A DNA stretch of 64,000 bases from Crocinitomicaceae bacterium (GCA_017983465.1 JAGOBK010000004.1:248001-312000), one strand, 5' to 3'. Positions 29,059 through 38,726 are shown, counted from the first letter of the stretch. A program made the numbers and translations. Notes: generated from the letters alone by a model not told the origin.

Positions 29059-30981
29059 CTAATGAATAAGGTAATAGGAGCGTTCCGTCATTGGTTCTCC
29101 ATATTCCAAATTTAATTGAGGATAATAGTTTTTATCTGCTGTTCGAATCTTATTCAGTCGCTTTTGAAAATGTAGCTCCTGACTGAGTGTTATTAATTTT
29201 GTGTTTTGTACGCCTGTAAGTTTTCCTTTTTGAATGGTGTTGATGCAACGGAGGATTTGTTTTAATTGGTGATCATATAAATCAACAACATCATATTCTA
29301 ATAAGATGTCTATGCAATCTTGTACTTGTGCATCAAATTCGCTTTTCGAAAGAGCTATGGACTCGTTCGCTGAGATCACCTGAGTCAAATAATCGTAGCC
29401 ACGCGCACTTCTTTTAAAAATGTAATTATCCCAGAATGCTGAATCATTGATTATCTCTTGATCTTCAGTAAAATTAGAAATATGTTTTAGGTGTGTTTCT
29501 GCACAGCGGAGTAGGGAATAATTGGACCAATATGAAAGTGGTTTAAAATAATACCAATCGTACAGTGTATAACTACCATCCGTATTCTTTAATAATGCAT
29601 AGAATTTAAAATCTTCATTGGAAGAATAATAAACATCTTCATTTTGAACTTCTTTATTATTTAAGATTACTGGAAAGATAAATGCTGTCTTTTCCGGATT
29701 GGAAATCAATACGTCTTTGAAAATGAATTTCTCTGTCTGCTGTTCATCCCAATACGATGAAGTTTGTTGAGAAATGCGTTGGCAGAAATGATCATACGCA
29801 CTATTTCCCTCACTAAACAACTTCGCTAATTTCGGTTGGATTTCGGTTCGAATCAATGTTTGAGTTTCAACAGTTGCTGCTTCATGCACAAATTCAATGT
29901 GATTAAAAAGTTCTGAAAGATTTTCAGCTTCATTTTCGTTAACCCAATTTTCCTCTGAATAACGTTTATCTGAACCTATTCCGGCGTTGTAAAAGGATCT
30001 AACTACCGTAAGTGAATCTGCAGTATAATGGTTAGAATAATAGATGTGCCAGTGGCCATCTTTCTTTTCAAAATTCCATCTTGTCGATTGAAAATTAAGA
30101 TAGCTAATTTCTTCTTCACCGTCATACTGAATTTCAGGTTCAGATGAACCACTCAATAAACTTAACTTTTGTTCATCTTTACTGATGAATACTCCGATGA
30201 CCTGATTAAATGGAATTTGGTATGGTACGTCCTTTAATAGTTTTCTAGCTTGCTCCGTTCCTTTCGATAAGTATTCTTTACTTGTTAAACCCAGTTTACT
30301 TAGCACTTCATCTGTTTGTCTGTCTCGTTCATCTGCAGTCACCAAGCTGGGATCTACCTGCATGATGACTTTTTCTAATTGTTCCAACGCTTTCACTTCT
30401 TGAAAGAATTCCCCCCAAAAGTTTAACCAGGCCAATCTGCCAGAATCACTATTATCCAATAGCAGACGACCTGTTGGACAACTAAAATGAATGGTTTGAG
30501 CTGGAGTACTTGGATTCTTAAGGTTCTTTACCACGACATCCATGGCACTTTCGGAAGAACTCACTTGGATATCGTTAATGGAAATTTCAAGAGTTGCTGC
30601 TCCAAGTGATTTTAAGGTTATTTTTTGCAAACTGAGATAAATTGGCCCCTCAACTGTTTGTCGGTAGGTTCTGATTAAAGCATCTGCGAGTGAATATGGT
30701 GCAAAGTTAATTTCCGGATTATTCCCTAGGGTTTGAATTGCTTCAAAATAGGATTGCTGCTCCAGGCGCAAATTCTTTAAGTTTATATCGCCTTTCTTTT
30801 GTTTTTTATTGAGTCTCTTGATTTCTTCTTGGATTTCCGTTTTCGATTCTTCGGCCATTTTCTTACAAATAGGATCCGTGATGCGAATGGATGAATTAGA
30901 GGTAACCAAAAAGTGTTCTTGTACTTGTGCGAAAGTAGTCCCTAACCATGTGAGACTTAAAAGGAGGAAAAATGACTTCAT
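29059..30981 (-). CDS. exported protein of unknown function (640 residues)
   Basis: The N-terminus MKSFFLLLSLTWLGTTFAQ is a clear signal peptide, probably cleaved after TFA, so the protein is exported to the periplasm or beyond. A Lys/Glu-rich, probably coiled helical stretch follows (about 44-75). The rest is a mixed alpha/beta protein rich in Tyr, Asn and aromatic residues, with no motif I recognise and no transmembrane segment or T9SS-like C-terminal domain that I can see. It stands alone between rpsL and pdhB, with a TACTTTAG box next to its start (30986-30993) and no clear terminator. I do not recognise the family. Confidence 0.75.
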   Translation of the reverse strand: MKSFFLLLSLTWLGTTFAQVQEHFLVTSNSSIRITDPICKKMAEESKTEIQEEIKRLNKKQKKGDINLKNLRLEQQSYFEAIQTLGNNPEINFAPYSLADALIRTYRQTVEGPIYLSLQKITLKSLGAATLEISINDIQVSSSESAMDVVVKNLKNPSTPAQTIHFSCPTGRLLLDNSDSGRLAWLNFWGEFFQEVKALEQLEKVIMQVDPSLVTADERDRQTDEVLSKLGLTSKEYLSKGTEQARKLLKDVPYQIPFNQVIGVFISKDEQKLSLLSGSSEPEIQYDGEEEISYLNFQSTRWNFEKKDGHWHIYYSNHYTADSLTVVRSFYNAGIGSDKRYSEENWVNENEAENLSELFNHIEFVHEAATVETQTLIRTEIQPKLAKLFSEGNSAYDHFCQRISQQTSSYWDEQQTEKFIFKDVLISNPEKTAFIFPVILNNKEVQNEDVYYSSNEDFKFYALLKNTDGSYTLYDWYYFKPLSYWSNYSLLRCAETHLKHISNFTEDQEIINDSAFWDNYIFKRSARGYDYLTQVISANESIALSKSEFDAQVQDCIDILLEYDVVDLYDHQLKQILRCINTIQKGKLTGVQNTKLITLSQELHFQKRLNKIRTADKNYYPQLNLEYGEPMTERSYYLIH

Positions 30982-31049
30982 ATAACTAAAGTAAATAAAA
31001 GTTGGCTAATTCATTAAGGATATTGAGTAAAAGGATATTTATAGACGAA

Positions 31050-31076
31050 AAAAGGAATCCACACGGGATTCCTTTT
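31050..31076 (-). terminator. terminator after pdhB
   Basis: The arms AAAAGGAATCC and GGATTCCTTTT surround a 5-base ACACG loop, a near-perfect 11-pair hairpin with a T-tract on each strand. It lies 22 bases after the pdhB stop. Confidence 0.8.
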
Positions 31077-31097
31077 ACTATCTAAAACAGATTAAAT

Positions 31098-32075
31098 TTA
31101 TCTGTACATTGTTGCTTTTACTGCTTTAATCAAACGATCTACATTCGGAAGTGCTTCGTCAATTAATGTTGGAGAGAACGCGAATGGAGTATCTGTTTGC
31201 GTTACACGTTGAACAGGAGCATCTAAGTAATCAAATGCATAGCGTTGTAAGTGATAAGCAATTTCAGATGAAATGGACGCTAACGGCCAAGACTCTTCTA
31301 AAACAACACAACGATTCGTTTTCTTAATGGACTCAACGATTGTCCCATAATCTAATGGACGAATTGTTCTTAAGTCGATAATTTCTACGTTGATGTTGTC
31401 TTTAGCTAAGATCTCGGCAGCTTCTTCAGCGACTTTTATGATTTTACCAAAAGTAACGATGGTTACGTCAGTCCCTTTGCGCACAACATTTGCCACGCCA
31501 ATTGGAATGATGTATTCTCCTTCAGGAACTTCTCCCTTATCTCCATACATTTTTTCTGACTCCAAGAAAACTACAGGGTCATTATCTCTGATGGCTGCTT
31601 TCAACAATCCTTTTGCATCTGCAGGGTTAGAAGGTGTAAGAACTTTTAGTCCTGGTACGTGTGCATAAAATGCTTCGAAACTTTGTGAGTGTGTTGCTGC
31701 TAATTGACCAGCTGTACCATTTCCTCCACGGAAAACGATTGGACATGAGTATTGTCCACCGGACATTTGTAACATCTTTGCTGCAGAGTTAATGATTTGA
31801 TCCGCTGCGAGTATCGCAAAGTTCCACGTCATGAATTCTACAATCGGACGAAGTCCATTCATGGATGCTCCAACAGCGATTCCAGCAAATCCTAATTCCG
31901 CTATGGGTGTATCGATCACTCTTTTTGGACCAAATTCATCCAGCATTCCTTGAGAAACTTTGTAAGCACCGTTGTATTCAGCTACTTCCTCTCCAAGTAA
32001 AAATACACGCTCATCGCGACGCATTTCTTCGGACATTGCTTCTCTTAAGGCTTCTCTAAATTGTAATGTTTTCAT
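31098..32075 (-). CDS. pdhB: pyruvate dehydrogenase E1 component, beta subunit
   Basis: This 325-residue protein pairs with an alpha subunit to decarboxylate pyruvate with thiamine diphosphate, feeding acetyl-CoA to the citric acid cycle. Family marks include LLGEEVAEYNGAYKVSQGML (about 26-45), where the Glu activates the cofactor, GPKRVIDTPIAELGFAGIAVG, and HSQSFEAFYAHVPGLKV with its conserved His. The C-terminal half has VEIIDLRTIRPLDYGTIVESIKKT. The alpha subunit is not adjacent, so the complex is encoded at separate loci. A TACTTTTG box lies upstream. Confidence 0.93.
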   Translation of the reverse strand: MKTLQFREALREAMSEEMRRDERVFLLGEEVAEYNGAYKVSQGMLDEFGPKRVIDTPIAELGFAGIAVGASMNGLRPIVEFMTWNFAILAADQIINSAAKMLQMSGGQYSCPIVFRGGNGTAGQLAATHSQSFEAFYAHVPGLKVLTPSNPADAKGLLKAAIRDNDPVVFLESEKMYGDKGEVPEGEYIIPIGVANVVRKGTDVTIVTFGKIIKVAEEAAEILAKDNINVEIIDLRTIRPLDYGTIVESIKKTNRCVVLEESWPLASISSEIAYHLQRYAFDYLDAPVQRVTQTDTPFAFSPTLIDEALPNVDRLIKAVKATMYR

Positions 32076-32095
32076 AGTTCAAAAATTTCGAATTG

Positions 32096-32103
32096 CAAAA
32101 GTA
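32096..32103 (-). promoter_or_regulatory. -7 box upstream of pdhB
   Basis: On the minus strand this reads TACTTTTG, a match to TAnnTTTG, 20 bases before the pdhB ATG and just after the clpX stop. No clear -33 element. Confidence 0.4.
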
Positions 32104-32130
32104 TAAAAACCAGCTAATTCGCGCGTTATT

Positions 32131-33363
32131 TTAGGCTACTTTTAATGTAGCGATTTTAGATTTAGAGAATTTCTCTTCTGCGTATTCAATGTTTACCTCT
32201 AATGTTTTCACATTGGAAGATGGAATGTCAAACATTGCATCGGTAAGTATGGCTTCACAAATTGATCTTAGACCCCTTGCTCCAAGTTGAAATTCGTTGG
32301 CTTTTTTAACCATGAAGTCAAGTACCTCGTTATCGATACTCAATTTAACACCATCCAATTCGAATAAACGTTTGTATTGTTTAATCAAAGCGTTTTTCGG
32401 CTCTGTTAGGATTCGTTTTAAATCTGCGTCTGACAATGGCTCTAAATAAGTAAGTACCGGAAATCGTCCAATGAGTTCAGGAATTAATCCAAATGAACGA
32501 ACATCACTAGGGGAGATGTACTTCAAGAGTGAATCCTTTTCGATTGTTTCTTCCGTATCGGATGAGAATCCAATGGTTTGACGATTCACGCGATTCGCAA
32601 TTAACTTTTCAATACCGTCAAATGCACCACCACAAATGAATAAAATGTTCTTCGTGTCGATTTGAATCATCTTTTGCTCAGGATGTTTCCTTCCTCCTTG
32701 AGGCGGAACATTTACCACAGCACCTTCTAATAACTTCAGTAAGGCTTGTTGAACTCCTTCTCCAGAAACATCTCTAGTTATGGATGGATTATCGTTTTTA
32801 CGAGCAACTTTATCAATTTCATCAATAAATACGATGCCCATTTGTGCACTCTCTACATTGTAATCTGCGGCTTGAAGTAGGCGAGAAAGTATGCTTTCTA
32901 CATCTTCACCTACGTATCCAGCTTCTGTTAAGACGGTAGCATCCGCAATACAGAAAGGGACGTTTAATAATTTTGCAATTGATTTTGCAAGCAACGTTTT
33001 TCCTGTACCTGTTCTTCCAACTAATATAACGTTTGATTTTTCAATGTCCACATCATCATTAGTTGTCTTGTATCCAAGTCGCTTAAAGTGATTATAAACA
33101 GCTACTGAAAGGAATTTCTTCGCTTCGTTTTGTCCAATCACATATTGATCCAAATGAGCTTTGATTTCATGTGGTTTCAATAAATTGACTTTCACAAGCT
33201 CCAACTGATCCTCTTTTACTTTTTCGGACAGTTCTTCTTGAACAATTTTATTTGCTTGGGATGCACAATTATCACAGATGTGACCAGATATACCTGCAAT
33301 AAGGATGCCTACTGCAGCTCTTTCGGAACCACAAAACGAGCAAACAGCTTCTTTTTTAGCCAT
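32131..33363 (-). CDS. clpX: ATP-dependent Clp protease ATP-binding subunit ClpX
   Basis: This 410-residue AAA+ unfoldase feeds substrates to ClpP. The N-terminal zinc domain has C8-x2-C11 and C30-x2-C33. The AAA+ part has [17 protein letters not shown] (Walker A), IVFIDEIDK (Walker B), and a GFSSDT loop like the IGF loop region that docks on ClpP, plus the C-terminal [13 protein letters not shown] sensor 2. It follows clpP by two bases, so the pair is an operon. Confidence 0.97.
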   Translation of the reverse strand: MAKKEAVCSFCGSERAAVGILIAGISGHICDNCASQANKIVQEELSEKVKEDQLELVKVNLLKPHEIKAHLDQYVIGQNEAKKFLSVAVYNHFKRLGYKTTNDDVDIEKSNVILVGRTGTGKTLLAKSIAKLLNVPFCIADATVLTEAGYVGEDVESILSRLLQAADYNVESAQMGIVFIDEIDKVARKNDNPSITRDVSGEGVQQALLKLLEGAVVNVPPQGGRKHPEQKMIQIDTKNILFICGGAFDGIEKLIANRVNRQTIGFSSDTEETIEKDSLLKYISPSDVRSFGLIPELIGRFPVLTYLEPLSDADLKRILTEPKNALIKQYKRLFELDGVKLSIDNEVLDFMVKKANEFQLGARGLRSICEAILTDAMFDIPSSNVKTLEVNIEYAEEKFSKSKIATLKVA

Positions 33364-33365
33364 GT

Positions 33366-34031
33366 TTATTTCGGATTACGAAGCAAAACTTCATCCACCA
33401 TACCGTAAGCCTTCGCTTCGTCGGATGTCATCCAATAATCACGGTCTGAATCAGCCCAAACTTTCTCATAGTCTTGTTTAGAATGGCGAGCGATGATATC
33501 GTACAATTCTTTCTTCAACTTTTGAATTTCTCTAGCCGTAATTTCGATGTCAGATGCTTGGCCTTGTGCTCCACCTAATGGTTGGTGAATCATGACACGT
33601 GAATGTTTCAACGCGCTTCTTTTTCCTTCTGCTCCAGCGCAAAGTAATACAGCTCCCATAGAAGCAGCCATTCCTGTACAGATTGTTGCTACATCTGGAC
33701 GAATATATTGCATGGTGTCGTAAATCCCGAGTCCGGCGTAAACGGATCCGCCAGGAGAATTTAAATAAATCTGAATATCTTTTTTTGCATCAACCGACTC
33801 TAAGAATAACAATTGTGCATTGATGATATTTGCTACTTGGTCATTGATCCCTGTTCCTAAGAAAATGATTCGGTCCATCATCAAGCGAGAGAACACGTCC
33901 ATTTGGGTCATGTTCATCGGACGTTCTTCGATGATGTAAGGTGTTAAAGATGACTCGATGTAATGGTCTACCACCATACTGTTAAGTCCGATATGTTTTG
34001 TCGCGTATTTGCGAAATTCGTTACTATCCAT
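33366..34031 (-). CDS. clpP: ATP-dependent Clp protease proteolytic subunit ClpP
   Basis: This 221-residue serine peptidase forms the double heptameric ring. The catalytic triad is visible as S124 in MAASMGAV, H149 in MIHQPLGG and D198 in SDRDYW. The upstream segment YLNSPGGSVYAG is the oxyanion-hole region. The N-terminus is longer than that of E. coli ClpP by about 13 residues, probably a processed propeptide. A TAACTTTG box lies 18 bases before the ATG, and clpX follows directly. Confidence 0.97.
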   Translation of the reverse strand: MDSNEFRKYATKHIGLNSMVVDHYIESSLTPYIIEERPMNMTQMDVFSRLMMDRIIFLGTGINDQVANIINAQLLFLESVDAKKDIQIYLNSPGGSVYAGLGIYDTMQYIRPDVATICTGMAASMGAVLLCAGAEGKRSALKHSRVMIHQPLGGAQGQASDIEITAREIQKLKKELYDIIARHSKQDYEKVWADSDRDYWMTSDEAKAYGMVDEVLLRNPK

Positions 34032-34049
34032 TTTTTAATTTTTAGAATA

Positions 34050-34057
34050 CAAAGTTA
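34050..34057 (-). promoter_or_regulatory. -7 box upstream of clpP
   Basis: The minus-strand sequence is TAACTTTG, matching TAnnTTTG, 18 bases from the start codon. The -33 region is not convincing. Confidence 0.45.
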
Positions 34058-34095
34058 CGGAAATTCATGAAGTAAGAATGAAATACCTAGGCAAA

Positions 34096-34121
34096 AAAAA
34101 ATCCCGATTTCTCGGGATTTT
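34096..34121 (-). terminator. terminator after the OmpA/TPR lipoprotein gene
   Basis: AAATCCCGA and TCGGGATTT arms with a 4-base loop are followed on the minus strand by a run of nine or more T. It lies 20 bases after the stop at 34141. Confidence 0.88.
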
Positions 34122-34140
34122 AAAAAGTATCTTAAACAGA

Positions 34141-35868
34141 TTATTTCACAATGTTTGTGAATGTAGGTTCTGTCGAAATTTTCAAGAATTCACGATCTTT
34201 AGCTGCTTTATCTTTCAATGAAGCATTTTTAGAAATCGCCACTTTTAAGTGAGAAACAACCGCATCAACTCCTTCGTTAGATCGAGCCGCAATAATTGCT
34301 TTTAAGTAAGCAGTTTCAGCAGTCTCCGTTAACCCTGACAACGTTTTCTTCGCTGCATCTGCTTTTCCAGCTAAAACTTGTGCTAACGCCTTGTTGTAGC
34401 TATTCTCTGAGAAGTTTCCGTCTGCAGCTGCATATTTACCATCCATGATATTTAAAATACCTAGGTTGTAATTTGCTGCTGTTTTTTGACTTGCATCACC
34501 TTTAGCATCAAAAGCTGTTTTCGCTTGTGCAATCAATTTCTTTGTATTCGTACGATTACCATCCATAATCGTTGTTGCTGCTAAATTGTTTTTAGCAATC
34601 CCATTGTCTTTCAAAGATGCTGCTTTTTCGAATGAACTTTTCGCTTCAGCCGTTTTGTTCAATTGGAAAGATGCTGCACCTAAATTCGTATGTGTGCGGT
34701 AATCAGAAGCGAAATTTGTTGCCGCTACTTTGTAGATTCTTGCTTTTTCGTTTAAGTCATTGGTTAACTTATTTGCAGTAAACAATAATTCTTCCACTGA
34801 AAGTGAATTTGGATTATTACTTGCTGCTGCTTTTAATTCATCATCTGTTAAGCCAAACTCTGTGTACTTTACAACCACCATCGCACGGCGAATTTTAGGA
34901 AATACATCTTTCTCTAATTCACTGTAAGATTTACCAAGATTAATCATTTCTTTTTCACGTTGCTCTAAGTCTTTTGTCATCTCTAAGATGCGAATGAACA
35001 AGTTTTTATCCGCTTCAGTAATGGTTGTAGAGGCTGCCAATTGTGCTTTGAACCCGTCAAAATCCTCACCGTATTTGTTGAGTTTGTACATGTTCGTATC
35101 TGTGTAAGCAGTCAATTTCGCTTTTTTCATAAGCGCAATGATTGCCGTTCTAGTTGTAGCGGTACGATCGTAAGAAAGGTTATCGTTTTTCGAAACTTCT
35201 CCATCTGGTGAAGCATAACCGTTGATTTCAATCGCGTTAATTTTAATTTTTGGATTTGATTGTGCTGCTTGTACCCAAGAAACCAATGCTGTGATATCTG
35301 CATCCTTCAATTCGGTCGCACGAACGTCTGATTTACCTTTTTCAAAGTTAAACGTTGCCTCTGAAGATTTTTCAAACTGACGAACTAACGCATCTTCTTC
35401 GTACAAAACTTTGAATGTTTTATTTACCAAATATGGTGTAATGATCGTTGCGTCAGCAATTTTCATTTCTGGTAATGCATCTTTCTCTTTTGTTTGCTTG
35501 TAAATTTTCCCAGTAATCACCAAATCGGCAGCTTCCATTTCTGGTAAATATGGAATGGTTTGTTCAAACGTTGCTGTTCCACCATTTTTAAAATTAATGG
35601 TTGTTCCATTCTCTGTAACTTTCTCCCCATTTACATACCATGTGCCGATTGCGTAAGTGCCTAATTTCGGCGTGATTTCAGCTTTCGCTTTTTTCTTGAT
35701 TCCTTTTTCAGGAACATTCACCGTAATCGCGATTTTCACACTATCAGCATGCATTTCAAGTGGATTAGTACTAACGGAATAAGTCACGTCCTTTACTAAA
35801 TCACATGATGCCAAAAACATCATACCTGAACCTAAGAAGAACAAATTGCTCGAACGAAATAATTTCAT
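34141..35868 (-). CDS. lipoprotein with OmpA-like domain and TPR-like repeats
   Basis: This 575-residue protein has a lipoprotein signal with lipobox L19-A-S-C22 and is likely anchored in the outer membrane. Residues about 45-155 form a beta-rich domain. Residues about 165-245 resemble an OmpA/MotB peptidoglycan-binding domain, with FNFEKGKSDVR and INGYASPDGEVSKNDNLSYDR. Helical repeats of TPR style (NLGAASFQLNKTAEAKSSFEKA) cover about 370-545. OmpA and TPR together suggest a scaffold between peptidoglycan and outer-membrane partners, but the exact role is unknown. It has its own terminator and a TACATTTG box upstream. Confidence 0.85.
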   Translation of the reverse strand: MKLFRSSNLFFLGSGMMFLASCDLVKDVTYSVSTNPLEMHADSVKIAITVNVPEKGIKKKAKAEITPKLGTYAIGTWYVNGEKVTENGTTINFKNGGTATFEQTIPYLPEMEAADLVITGKIYKQTKEKDALPEMKIADATIITPYLVNKTFKVLYEEDALVRQFEKSSEATFNFEKGKSDVRATELKDADITALVSWVQAAQSNPKIKINAIEINGYASPDGEVSKNDNLSYDRTATTRTAIIALMKKAKLTAYTDTNMYKLNKYGEDFDGFKAQLAASTTITEADKNLFIRILEMTKDLEQREKEMINLGKSYSELEKDVFPKIRRAMVVVKYTEFGLTDDELKAAASNNPNSLSVEELLFTANKLTNDLNEKARIYKVAATNFASDYRTHTNLGAASFQLNKTAEAKSSFEKAASLKDNGIAKNNLAATTIMDGNRTNTKKLIAQAKTAFDAKGDASQKTAANYNLGILNIMDGKYAAADGNFSENSYNKALAQVLAGKADAAKKTLSGLTETAETAYLKAIIAARSNEGVDAVVSHLKVAISKNASLKDKAAKDREFLKISTEPTFTNIVK

Positions 35869-35888
35869 ATCTGGTTTTTTATTTTTTA

Positions 35889-35896
35889 CAAATGTA
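35889..35896 (-). promoter_or_regulatory. -7 box upstream of the OmpA/TPR gene
   Basis: Minus-strand TACATTTG, 20 bases before the ATG, with a TTTTC-like element about 19 bases further upstream. Confidence 0.5.
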
Positions 35897-35928
35897 TAAA
35901 AGATTTCACTATGAAGAAAATAAACGAT

Positions 35929-36378
35929 TTAGCTCTTAATAAAAGGATAAAATTGATCTTCTTTTTTAATGATTTCCTGTAGTGGAATCATCACGAATTC
36001 CCTGTTTTGAAAATGTGGATGCGGAATGGTCAGTTCATCCGATTCCATATGCTGATCATTATAAAAAATAATATCAAGGTCGATGCAACGGTCTTCATAT
36101 CCGCTTACTGTTTTTATACGACCCATGCTATTTTCAATCTGTTTCAATTGATCTAATAGTTCAAAAGATGAAAGATGGGTATAACAGGTGATGCAGGCAT
36201 TCAAAAACTGATTTTCAGAATCGTAGCCCCAAGGTGCGGACTCGTAAAATGAGGAAGTGAATTCAATATCTCCAATCAATTCTTGGATGGTTTGAATCGC
36301 TTGCTGTAAGTTAGCTGCTTTGTTTCCGAGATTGGAACCCAACGAAATAAGCGTACGGTTGAGCTCTATTTTTCCCAT
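35929..36378 (-). CDS. folK: 2-amino-4-hydroxy-6-hydroxymethyldihydropteridine diphosphokinase
   Basis: This 149-residue enzyme transfers pyrophosphate from ATP to the pterin in folate synthesis. LISLGSNLGNK (about 10-20), ESAPWGYDSENQFLNAC (about 46-62), and the signature DRCIDLDIIFY (about 96-106) define HPPK, including the two Asp residues that bind Mg2+. PHPHFQNREFVMIPL is the C-terminal part. The start overlaps gldD by 13 bases, so it is the last gene of ssb-gldE-gldD-folK. Confidence 0.95.
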   Translation of the reverse strand: MGKIELNRTLISLGSNLGNKAANLQQAIQTIQELIGDIEFTSSFYESAPWGYDSENQFLNACITCYTHLSSFELLDQLKQIENSMGRIKTVSGYEDRCIDLDIIFYNDQHMESDELTIPHPHFQNREFVMIPLQEIIKKEDQFYPFIKS

Positions 36379-36950
36379 TCGAAATGACGAACTAATTCTA
36401 ATAAGTCTAGTTTCAAATATTCCAGAGTAGGTCGAAGTGAGTCGTAGTTAGGTCTACAGTTCAACAATACTTCGCCACGAACAAAATTCGTACTTGAATC
36501 GGTGAGGTAAAATTGAAAATTGGTTGCGACGTTTCCTTTTAACTCGAAAAATGTTCCGTAAACTTTTTTCTTAGGTTGAACGATTTGTTCAAAGTTGATT
36601 TTATCTGCCTTAATTTTGTGTTCATCCACTTTGTCATTGGCGAAATTGATGATTTCAGGGAGTGAGTCCTTACTTGGTAAGCGTAAATAATACAAGAATA
36701 ATTTCCCGTTCAATGGACCTAAATCTATTTCTTGCACGCAATAATTGGACTGTGGTTGTTCGGCTGCAGAAGCGAAATAAAGATTTGACAACTTCATTGA
36801 ATACGGACAATCACTTTTGAAAGTTCGATAGCTGTGCTCCGGTAAATTCATCCGAAGATACGTAGATGGTTTGGGAACAGGATTTTCATCTGAACAGGCA
36901 GCAAGAATGAAAATCAAGGAGAGTACCTGAAAAATCAATCGTGGAGTCAT
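36366..36950 (-). CDS. gldD: gliding-motility lipoprotein GldD
   Basis: This 194-residue protein has a lipoprotein signal with lipobox L16-A-A-C19. The mature part contains STYLRMNLPEHSYRTF and CPYSMKLSNLYF, which resemble GldD, a protein needed for gliding and linked to type IX secretion in Flavobacteria. It overlaps gldE by 4 bases, the usual gldE-gldD arrangement. It probably sits in the inner or outer membrane facing the periplasm. The biochemical role of GldD is not settled. Confidence 0.88.
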   Translation of the reverse strand: MTPRLIFQVLSLIFILAACSDENPVPKPSTYLRMNLPEHSYRTFKSDCPYSMKLSNLYFASAAEQPQSNYCVQEIDLGPLNGKLFLYYLRLPSKDSLPEIINFANDKVDEHKIKADKINFEQIVQPKKKVYGTFFELKGNVATNFQFYLTDSSTNFVRGEVLLNCRPNYDSLRPTLEYLKLDLLELVRHFEWEK

Positions 36951-38275
36951 GGTAGTTTGATTTTGATGGTTTTCATTCTTTTTTTATCGGAAGATTCAAC
37001 AATAAACTTCACCTTGTCAATAAGGATAAACTCATTGTTTTTCAATATTCTACCAGCTTGTTCCAATACAAGTCCGCCAATTGTTTCTGCTTCTCCTTTT
37101 ACTTCTTCAAACGCATCTTGGTATTCTTCACCAATCACTTTGTAAAAGTCGTTTAACGAGGTTCTTCCTTCAAAAATAAACGTGTGCTCATCTAATTTGG
37201 TATAAGCAATCTCATTGTCATCAAATTCATCCGTAATATCTCCAACGATTTCCTCGAGAATATCCTCTAAGGTCACAATTCCACTAGCTCCACCGTATTC
37301 ATCTACGACAATTGCCATGTGCATGCGCATGCTTCTGAATTCTTGTAGTAAATCGTTGATTTTTTTATTTTCAGGAATGAAGAATGGTTTGCGAAGAACA
37401 GTTTTCCAATCGAAATCGACTCCTGCATTTAAATGCGGTAGTAAGTCTTTGATGTACAGAATTCCAACGATATTGTCAGGGGATTCTTCGAAAATAGGCA
37501 TGCGAGAATAACCAGCTTCAAGTACGGTTTGCATGACTTCCTCAAAACTCGATTCTGTGTCAATGGCCTCTACTTCAATGCGGGGTGACATGATTTGGCT
37601 GGCGTCTGTTTTCCCAAATTTCACAATTCCTTCAAGAATCTTATGATCTTCCTCCGAACTGGAATCTTCTCGCGTCAAAGCAAGTGCTTGCTCCAATTCA
37701 TCTTGATTTACTTTAACGGATGTTTTTGTGCGTTTTTGAATGAAACTTGTTCCATAAACCAAGGCAGATTTCAACCAAGAAACAGGTGGAATAGAGCCAA
37801 GAAAATAGAGTGGGTAGGACATCCATCGAACGACGCTCATGGTATTGCGTGCAGCAAATATTTTTGGTACTACTTCGCCCAATAAAAGGATCAAAAAGGT
37901 GATGCCAACTACTTCTAACAGGAATCGTTTCAATTCTCCTCCAGGTGTTGGTGGATACACATCGTTCAGAATAAATGTTGAAAGAATAACGATTCCTACG
38001 TTCACAAAGTTATTCGTGATTAAAATGGTCGCAAGAAGTTCTTTGGGTTTCCCGAGTAATGTCAAAATAAGTTTAGAACGCGAACTATTTTCTTTTTTGA
38101 GGTCTTCGTTGTCCGCCGGACGCAAAGAGAAAAATGCACTTTCAGATCCTGACATTAAGGCTGATACGAAAAGTAAAAGTGCGATACAAACGATGTAAAT
38201 TACGGTCGTAGAATCAAATCCACTGGGTAATGATTTCGCTAAACTGATAATACTGGGAGGCTCGATTAGGCTCAT
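36947..38275 (-). CDS. gldE: gliding-motility-associated protein GldE (CorC/HlyC family)
   Basis: This 442-residue inner-membrane protein has an N-terminal DUF21/CNNM region with four hydrophobic segments (about 24-180, including MSGSESAFFSL). A pair of CBS domains follows (about 215-335: MSPRIEVEAIDTESSFEE and RMHMAIVVDEYGGASGIVTLED). A CorC_HlyC domain closes the protein (about 355-438). Family members are linked to Mg2+ transport; GldE in Flavobacteria is linked to GldD function. It lies 2 bases after ssb and 4 bases into gldD, so it is clearly in one operon. Confidence 0.9.
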   Translation of the reverse strand: MSLIEPPSIISLAKSLPSGFDSTTVIYIVCIALLLFVSALMSGSESAFFSLRPADNEDLKKENSSRSKLILTLLGKPKELLATILITNNFVNVGIVILSTFILNDVYPPTPGGELKRFLLEVVGITFLILLLGEVVPKIFAARNTMSVVRWMSYPLYFLGSIPPVSWLKSALVYGTSFIQKRTKTSVKVNQDELEQALALTREDSSSEEDHKILEGIVKFGKTDASQIMSPRIEVEAIDTESSFEEVMQTVLEAGYSRMPIFEESPDNIVGILYIKDLLPHLNAGVDFDWKTVLRKPFFIPENKKINDLLQEFRSMRMHMAIVVDEYGGASGIVTLEDILEEIVGDITDEFDDNEIAYTKLDEHTFIFEGRTSLNDFYKVIGEEYQDAFEEVKGEAETIGGLVLEQAGRILKNNEFILIDKVKFIVESSDKKRMKTIKIKLP

Positions 38276-38277
38276 GA

Positions 38278-38721
38278 TTAAAATGGTAAAGAATCTTCAA
38301 TGTTATTTTCTAAACCGCTCATTGGTGAAGGATTAGCGGGCTTTCCTTCTTGGGAATATGGGGCGTTATTGCGCTCGGCTTGATCACTGCGTGTTAGAAT
38401 GGTTAAATCATCACCAACAACTTCCGTAGCATAACGTGTGTTTCCTTCTTTGTCTTGCCAAGAGCGTTTTTTTAATTTTCCTTCGATGTAAACTTTAGAT
38501 CCTTTTCGGATATACTTTTCAGCAATTTCTGCTAGTCCACGCCATAAAACGATGTCATGCCAATCGGTAATTTCCTTGCGTTCTCCCGTTTGTTTGTCGT
38601 TGTAAATCTCTGATGTAGCAAGAGGAAAACTCGCAACGATAGATCCATTTTCAAGACGACGAACTTCTGGGTCCTTGCCTAGGTTTCCGATTAAAATTAC
38701 TTTATTGACACTTCCATTCAT
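38278..38721 (-). CDS. ssb: single-stranded DNA-binding protein
   Basis: This 147-residue OB-fold protein coats single-stranded DNA in replication and repair. [21 protein letters not shown] starts the OB domain (about 6-26), with [22 protein letters not shown] in the core. The C-terminus, NNIEDSLPF, is the acidic-Pro-Phe tip that recruits partner proteins. A TAGTTTTG box (38727-38734) lies 5 bases before the ATG, suggesting a leaderless mRNA for ssb-gldE-gldD-folK. Confidence 0.96.
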   Translation of the reverse strand: MNGSVNKVILIGNLGKDPEVRRLENGSIVASFPLATSEIYNDKQTGERKEITDWHDIVLWRGLAEIAEKYIRKGSKVYIEGKLKKRSWQDKEGNTRYATEVVGDDLTILTRSDQAERNNAPYSQEGKPANPSPMSGLENNIEDSLPF

Positions 38722-38726
38722 TAGGA

